Source: Virgifigura sp964551315 (lineage in GTDB: Bacteria; Pseudomonadota; Alphaproteobacteria; Dongiales; Dongiaceae). Taken from it: a stretch of DNA of 64,000 nt. The notes under the pieces were generated by a model. It ran no database searches. It was not told the origin of the DNA and saw only the letters and a list, made by a program, of their open reading frames with translations. Of the stretch, positions 59,650 to 64,000 are shown in pieces. Position 1 is the stretch's first letter, and each line of letters begins with the position of its first letter. The stretch is taken from assembly GCA_964551315.1 (NCBI GenBank), contig CAZKCM010000011.1, positions 1 to 64,000 on the forward strand, written 5' to 3'. The position numbers were made by a program, and so were the translations under genes.

Positions 59650-60510
59650 TCAGCGCTGCCGCCGAGCACAATAGAAAGTCGCGCGGCCGGACTGAACGAT
59701 GCGGCGGATTCCGAAACCGTCCGCCCGCGCCGCCGGCCCGTCCGCGCAATCGCAGGTCGGGCAGCGCTGGCCGGCGCGGTCGTAGACCGCCCACCGATGC
59801 TGGAAGTAGCCGAGCTCGCCCGTCGCCTGAACGTAGTCGCGGAGCGACGAGCCCCCGGCGGCAATCGCCTCGGTCAGCACCCGCTTGATCGCGGCGGCCA
59901 GCCGTTCGGCGCGCGCGCCCTGGACAGTGCGGGCGAGCCGGCGCGGCGACAGGCCAGCCCAGAACAGGCTTTCCGACGCGTAGATGTTGCCGAGGCCGGC
60001 CACCACCCGCTGGTCGAGGAGCGCGGCCTTGATCGGCGTCGCCCGGCCTTTCAGCGCGGCGGCGAGGACCGGCCCGTTGAACCCGTTGCCGAGCGGCTCC
60101 GGCCCCAGCCCGGCGAGCAGGGGATGAGTCGCGAGCCGCAGCTCGGGAACGAGGTCCATGAGGCCGAACCGGCGGGCATCATTGAAGCGCAGCACCGTGC
60201 CGTCGTCGGCGTGGAAGATGACGTGGTCGTGCGGCTCCGGCCCGCCCTCGGGCAAGCCGTCGCTCAGGACCATCCGCCCGGACATGCCGAGGTGGCAGAC
60301 CAGCACCGTCCCGTCGTCGAGATGCACCAGGATGAACTTGGCCCGCCGGGCGATCCGCTCGATGCGGCGACCGGTCAGGCGCGCGGCAAAGTTCTCCGGC
60401 AGGGGAAAGCGCAGGTCCGGTCGACGCTGGTCAACGCGCAGCAGCCGCCGGCCCTGCAGACGCAGCGCCAAGCCGCGGCAGACGGTCTCGACTTCGGGAA
60501 GCTCGGGCAT
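59650..60510 (-). CDS. mutM: Formamidopyrimidine-DNA glycosylase (zinc ribbon lacks one Cys)
   Basis: A 286-residue bifunctional glycosylase/AP lyase that removes 8-oxoguanine. The catalytic N-terminal Pro-Glu is in MPELPEVETVCRGL, the catalytic Lys in RRAKFILVHLDDG near residue 60, and LGNIYASESLFWAGLSPRR near 185 is the helix-two-turn-helix. The C-terminal zinc ribbon begins CPTCDC but an insert of about 10 residues (ADGPAARADG) follows, and the last part reads RATFYCARRQR, so the fourth expected Cys is Arg. A third Cys of the CDC group might replace it. The ATG at 60510 is fixed by the catalytic Pro. It diverges from ubiE. Confidence 0.95.
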   Translation of the reverse strand: MPELPEVETVCRGLALRLQGRRLLRVDQRRPDLRFPLPENFAARLTGRRIERIARRAKFILVHLDDGTVLVCHLGMSGRMVLSDGLPEGGPEPHDHVIFHADDGTVLRFNDARRFGLMDLVPELRLATHPLLAGLGPEPLGNGFNGPVLAAALKGRATPIKAALLDQRVVAGLGNIYASESLFWAGLSPRRLARTVQGARAERLAAAIKRVLTEAIAAGGSSLRDYVQATGELGYFQHRWAVYDRAGQRCPTCDCADGPAARADGFGIRRIVQSGRATFYCARRQR

Positions 60511-60594
60511 GGCAACAATCTCGAGAATCGCGGCCTTCGTCGCAAGATGGCGCCACGGTAGCGCAGGCGCGTCCGGCGCGCTATGGTCCGCCGC

Positions 60595-61443
60595 ATGACG
60601 AACGAAGACCCCAACGGCCCCCTTGGCGAACGGCAGGCGGACAACCGCACGACCTGGTTCGGCTTCCGCACGGTGCCGGAATCGGAGAAGGCGCCGCTGG
60701 TGCGCGCCGTCTTCGACAGCGTCGCCGGCCGCTACGACCTGATGAACGACCTGATGTCGGGCGGCATCCATCGGCTGTGGAAGACGACGATGGTCGATTG
60801 GCTGGCGCCGCGGCCGGGACAGCATTTCCTCGATGTCGCCGGAGGCACGGGCGACATCGCCTTCCGCATCCTCGACCGGATCGGCGGCCCGGAAGCGGCC
60901 GCGGCGCGGGGCGGGCGCATCACGGTCTGCGACCTGACGCCGGCGATGCTGCGGGTCGGCCGCGACCGGGCGATCGATCGCGGCCTTCTCGCCGGAATCG
61001 GCGGCGCGGAAAGCGGTGCGGACGGGGGCTGGCGCATCGGCTGGGTGGCCGGCGACGCCGAGAACCTTCCGCTGCCCGACCGAAGCTGCGACGCCTACAC
61101 GATCGCCTTCGGGCTGCGCAACGTGACGCGGATCGATCGCGCCCTGGCGGAGGCGCGGCGCGTGCTGCGGCCGGGCGGCCGGTTCCTGTGCCTCGAGTTC
61201 AGCCGCGTCGCCGTTCCGGTGCTGTCGGATCTCTACGACCTCTATTCCTTTCGCGTGCTGCCGCTTCTGGGCCAGGTGGTGGCGGGCGACCGCGAGTCTT
61301 ATCAGTACCTCGTCGAAAGCATCCGCCGCTTTCCGCCGCAGGCGGAGCTGGCGGAGCGCATCGCCGCCGCCGGGCTGGGGCAGGTGAAGTTCCGCAACCT
61401 GAGCGGCGGAATCGCGGCGCTGCATTCGGCCTGGCGCCTCTAG
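60595..61443 (+). CDS. ubiE: Ubiquinone/menaquinone methyltransferase UbiE
   Basis: A 282-residue SAM-dependent C-methyltransferase for the quinone ring. UbiE motifs are TTWFGFRTVPESEKAPLV near residue 19, YDLMNDLMSGGIHRLWK near 48, the SAM motif FLDVAGGTGDIAFRIL near 80, AFGLRNVTRIDRALAEARRV near 170, and YQYLVESIRRFPPQAELAE near 240. A second in-frame ATG at 60583 would add four residues; either start has a poor ribosome binding site. An insert of about 20 residues (LAGIGGAESGADGG) lengthens the middle. ubiB follows after 28 bases. Confidence 0.95.
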   Translation: MTNEDPNGPLGERQADNRTTWFGFRTVPESEKAPLVRAVFDSVAGRYDLMNDLMSGGIHRLWKTTMVDWLAPRPGQHFLDVAGGTGDIAFRILDRIGGPEAAAARGGRITVCDLTPAMLRVGRDRAIDRGLLAGIGGAESGADGGWRIGWVAGDAENLPLPDRSCDAYTIAFGLRNVTRIDRALAEARRVLRPGGRFLCLEFSRVAVPVLSDLYDLYSFRVLPLLGQVVAGDRESYQYLVESIRRFPPQAELAERIAAAGLGQVKFRNLSGGIAALHSAWRL

Positions 61444-61471
61444 GTCCGGTCCGAGGGAGCCACCGGCTTCG

Positions 61472-63076
61472 ATGCTCCGGGCGCTGCGCAACATCCTCCG
61501 GCTGCTGACGATCATCCGCATCCTCGCGCGGCATGGCGTGCTGGCCTCGTTGCACACGGCGGTCGAAGGAAGCGGCCTAGCGCCGAGCCTGCTGTTCACG
61601 GGCCGGTTGTTCGCGCCCCGGCGCGGTCGCGCGCCGTGGCTGGAGGAGAAGCGGCCGGGCGAGCGGATCGCCGCCGCCTTCAGCGAGCTTGGCCCGGCCT
61701 TCATCAAGCTGGGCCAGATGCTGTCCACCCGCTCCGACCTGCTGGGCGACCAGGTCGCGGCGGACCTGTCGATGCTGCAGGACCGGTTGCCGCCCTTCGA
61801 CGCGGCCGCCGCCCGCGCCACCATCGAGGCGGAGCTGGGGGCACCGATCGACCGGCTGTTCACGAGCTTCGAGGACGTGCCGGTCTCCGCCGCCTCGATC
61901 GCCCAGGTGCATTACGCCACCACCGCGGTCGAGAACGAGGCGGCCGGCCCCGCCGGCGGGCCAGGCGGCTTCCGCGGCGGCGCGGTGGCGGTCAAGGTGC
62001 TGCGGCCGGGAATCGAGCGGGCCTTCGCGCGCGACCTCGACCTGCTCATGTGGCTTGCCGAGTTGATCGAGCGTACGCAGCCGAAGCTGCGCCGCCTGCG
62101 GCCGGTGGAGGTCGTTCGCACCTTCGCCGACACCGTCGCGGTCGAGATGGACCTGCGGCTGGAGGCGGCCGCCGCCTCCGAGCTCGCACAGAACTTCGAG
62201 GGCGACCCAAGCTACCGGGTGCCGGCCATCGACTGGCGCCGGACCGCGCGGCGGGTCATGACGCAGGAGCGCGTGACCGGCGTGCCGATGGACGACCGCG
62301 CGGGCCTGATCGCCGCCGGGCACGACATCGAGGCCGTGCTGGAACGGGCCGCCGCAATCTTCTTCAAGCAGGTGTTCCGCGACGGCTACTTCCACGGCGA
62401 CCAGCATCCGGGCAACATGTTCGTCGACGCGGAGGGGCGTATCGGCGCGGTCGATTTCGGCATCATGGGCCGGCTCGACCGCAAGACGCGCTGTTACTTG
62501 GCCGACATGCTGCTGGGCTTCCTCGAACGCGATTACCGGCGCGTGGCGCAGGTGCATTTCGACGCCGGCTACGTGCCGCCGACCCAGTCCCTCGACCGCT
62601 TCGCCCAGGCAATCCGGGCGATCGGCGAGCCGATCTTCGGACGGCCGCTGCACGACATCTCCTTCGCGCGGCTGCTCGGGCAGCTCTTCCGCATCGCCGA
62701 GCAGTTCGACATGGAAGTGCAGCCGCAGCTTCTCCTGCTGCAAAAGAACATGCTGATGGCCGAAGGCGTGAGCCGGCAGCTCGACCCCGACCTCAACATC
62801 TGGACCCTCGCGCAGCCGCTGATCGACCGCTGGATGCGCGAGAACCGGGGACCCGAGGCGCGCTTGCAGGAGGCCGCGGCGGAGGCGTTTGACGGCCTCG
62901 CGCGGCTGCCCGGCCTGATCGCCACGGCGGAGCGGGCGGCGGCCATCATCGCCGATGTGGGCCTCACGCCGAGCCCGGAGGCACGACGCGCCCGCGACCG
63001 CGAGATCCGCCGCATCGCCCTGCCTCTCTGGGTCGCGGTGGCGCTGCTGGCGGTTCTCGTGCTTCTGATGCTTTAA
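61472..63076 (+). CDS. ubiB: Ubiquinone biosynthesis regulatory kinase-like protein UbiB
   Basis: A 534-residue atypical kinase-like ATPase of the UbiB/ADCK family needed for ubiquinone synthesis. The KxGQ motif is in PAFIKLGQMLSTRSDLLG near residue 75, the Ala-rich loop in PVSAASIAQVHYA near 138, the HGD-type motif in YFHGDQHPGNMFVDAEGRIG near 308 and the DFG-type VDFGIMGRL. Two hydrophobic C-terminal segments (LWVAVALLAVLVLLML) anchor it. It is 28 bases after ubiE and probably in one operon with coaBC. Confidence 0.95.
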   Translation: MLRALRNILRLLTIIRILARHGVLASLHTAVEGSGLAPSLLFTGRLFAPRRGRAPWLEEKRPGERIAAAFSELGPAFIKLGQMLSTRSDLLGDQVAADLSMLQDRLPPFDAAAARATIEAELGAPIDRLFTSFEDVPVSAASIAQVHYATTAVENEAAGPAGGPGGFRGGAVAVKVLRPGIERAFARDLDLLMWLAELIERTQPKLRRLRPVEVVRTFADTVAVEMDLRLEAAAASELAQNFEGDPSYRVPAIDWRRTARRVMTQERVTGVPMDDRAGLIAAGHDIEAVLERAAAIFFKQVFRDGYFHGDQHPGNMFVDAEGRIGAVDFGIMGRLDRKTRCYLADMLLGFLERDYRRVAQVHFDAGYVPPTQSLDRFAQAIRAIGEPIFGRPLHDISFARLLGQLFRIAEQFDMEVQPQLLLLQKNMLMAEGVSRQLDPDLNIWTLAQPLIDRWMRENRGPEARLQEAAAEAFDGLARLPGLIATAERAAAIIADVGLTPSPEARRARDREIRRIALPLWVAVALLAVLVLLML

Positions 63077-63165
63077 AGGGGCGGCGGCTTATCGGCTTGC
63101 GCCGGCCCGCCAAGGTCCTTACCTTCAAGGACAGGTCGAAACTGTAGAATTCTGGGATTTACCCG

Positions 63166-64000
63166 ATGCTCGACGGTAAACGCATCCTGCTCGTCATCTC
63201 GGGCGGCATCGCGGCCTATAAGAGCCTCGACCTGATCCGCCGGCTGCGCGAGCGGGGCGCGGCCGTGCGCTGCATCCTGACCCGGGGCGGGGCCGAGTTC
63301 GTGACGCCGCTGTCGGTCGCGGCCCTGAGCGAGGAGAAGGTATTCACCGAGCTGTTCTCGCTCACCGACGAGAGCGAGATGGGCCACATAAGGCTGAGCC
63401 GCGAGGCCGATCTGGTCGTCGTCGCCCCGGCCAGCGCCGACATCCTGGCGAAGATGGCGCAGGGGCTGGCCGACGACCTCGCGACGACCGCCCTGCTGGC
63501 GACCGACAAGCCGGTCCTGGTGGCGCCGGCGATGAACCACGTGATGTGGGCGCACCCGGCGACGCAGGCCAACATCGCCACGCTGGAATCCCGCGGCGTC
63601 CGGCGCATCGGGCCGGAGAGCGGTGACCTCGCCTGCGGCGAGGTGGGCGCCGGCCGGATGGCCGAGCCGGCGGCGATCCTGGCGGCGATCGAGGACCATT
63701 TCGTCGAGCGAACAAGCCTCGACGGCCGGCGCGCCCTGGTGACGAGCGGGCCGACGCGGGAACCGATCGACCCGGTGCGCTTCATCGCCAACCGGTCCTC
63801 CGGCCGCCAGGGCCATGCGATCGCCGCCGCCCTGGCGCGCCGGGGCGCCGCAACGGTCCTGGTTTCCGGCCCCACGAGCGAGCCGGATCCAGCCGGCGTC
63901 GAGGTCCGGCGCGTCGAGACGGCGGAGGAGATGCTGGCCGCCTGCCGCGCGGCCCTGCCGGTCGACATCGCCGTCTGCGCCGCCGCGGTGAGCGACTGGA
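63166..64000 (+). CDS. coaBC: Phosphopantothenoylcysteine decarboxylase/synthase (3' end outside the window)
   Basis: The first 278 residues of a bifunctional coenzyme A biosynthesis enzyme. The CoaC flavoprotein part shows ILLVISGGIAAYKSLDLIRR near residue 7 with the active-site His in EMGHIRLSREADLVVVAPAS near 70, and PAMNHVMWAHPATQANI near 125. The CoaB part begins with RRALVTSGPTREPIDPVRFI near 190 and NRSSGRQGHAIAAALARRG, then AVCAAAVSDW at the window edge. CoaC decarboxylates 4'-phosphopantothenoylcysteine and CoaB makes it. It lies 89 bases after ubiB. Confidence 0.95.
   Translation, partial: MLDGKRILLVISGGIAAYKSLDLIRRLRERGAAVRCILTRGGAEFVTPLSVAALSEEKVFTELFSLTDESEMGHIRLSREADLVVVAPASADILAKMAQGLADDLATTALLATDKPVLVAPAMNHVMWAHPATQANIATLESRGVRRIGPESGDLACGEVGAGRMAEPAAILAAIEDHFVERTSLDGRRALVTSGPTREPIDPVRFIANRSSGRQGHAIAAALARRGAATVLVSGPTSEPDPAGVEVRRVETAEEMLAACRAALPVDIAVCAAAVSDW

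Overview
The window is a GC-rich bacterial chromosome segment that reads as an alphaproteobacterium, most likely in or near Rhodospirillales. The evidence is the gene order dnaA - rhodanese - rpsT - enoyl-CoA hydratase - mutM - ubiE - ubiB - coaBC, a RegB/RegA (ActS/ActR) redox two-component pair, an MmcB-type repair nuclease, and palindromic TTAA-N7-TTAA sites that match the alphaproteobacterial CtrA box. No prophage, insertion sequence, CRISPR array or rRNA operon is visible.

Layout. 1-3 kb: the end of an unidentified gene, tRNA-Arg(CCG) and a methyl-accepting chemotaxis protein. 3-13 kb: a catabolic island with an AbrB-type permease, an SDR protein lacking its catalytic Ser and Tyr, two divergently placed MmgE/PrpD proteins, a complete tripartite tricarboxylate transporter (TctA, TctB, TctC), a beta-decarboxylating dehydrogenase and a GntR/FCD regulator. 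A palindrome overlaps the likely promoter between the two arms. 13-16 kb: a convergent family 2 glycosyltransferase and Stealth-type sugar-phosphate transferase (surface polysaccharide), then a 54-residue lipoprotein. 16-23 kb: a PP2C phosphatase, DUF2795 protein, SLC13 transporter with RCK domains, response regulator, PEBP protein, mtgA, mmcB, a PPP-type phosphatase, and crcB followed by the remnant of a DUF190 gene. 23-26 kb: regA and regB. 26-30 kb: an ABC exporter and a copper-related trio (DUF2946, YcnI-like, CopC-CopD-YtkA fusion). 30-35 kb: a YcaQ-like glycosylase and late cobalamin genes cobT, cobS and cobC with an odd cyclase-family gene among them. 35-44 kb: SYLF lipoprotein-like protein, SCO1, PHA depolymerase, cysteine-cluster protein, AraC-methyltransferase fusion, YgjP-type metalloprotease, PBP1A and a double GNAT protein. 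44-50 kb: an extremely acidic protein with a beta-helix beginning, an arylsulfotransferase-like membrane protein, a PEP-CTERM protein behind a near-consensus sigma-54 promoter and in front of a UUCG-loop terminator, and an alpha/beta-hydrolase whose last part is frameshifted. 50-64 kb: the replication block gyrB-recF-dnaN-dnaA, then rhodanese, rpsT, enoyl-CoA hydratase, mutM, ubiE, ubiB and the start of coaBC.

The most unusual points are the catabolic island with a catalytically degenerate SDR; the RegB kinase, which keeps its redox Cys and quinone motif but has Gly instead of Glu after the phospho-accepting His; a recF with no ATG, GTG or TTG start in frame ahead of its essential N-terminus; the acidic Ala/Asp/Glu protein; and the sigma-54-driven PEP-CTERM gene. 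All assignments come from reading the sequence. No database search was run.
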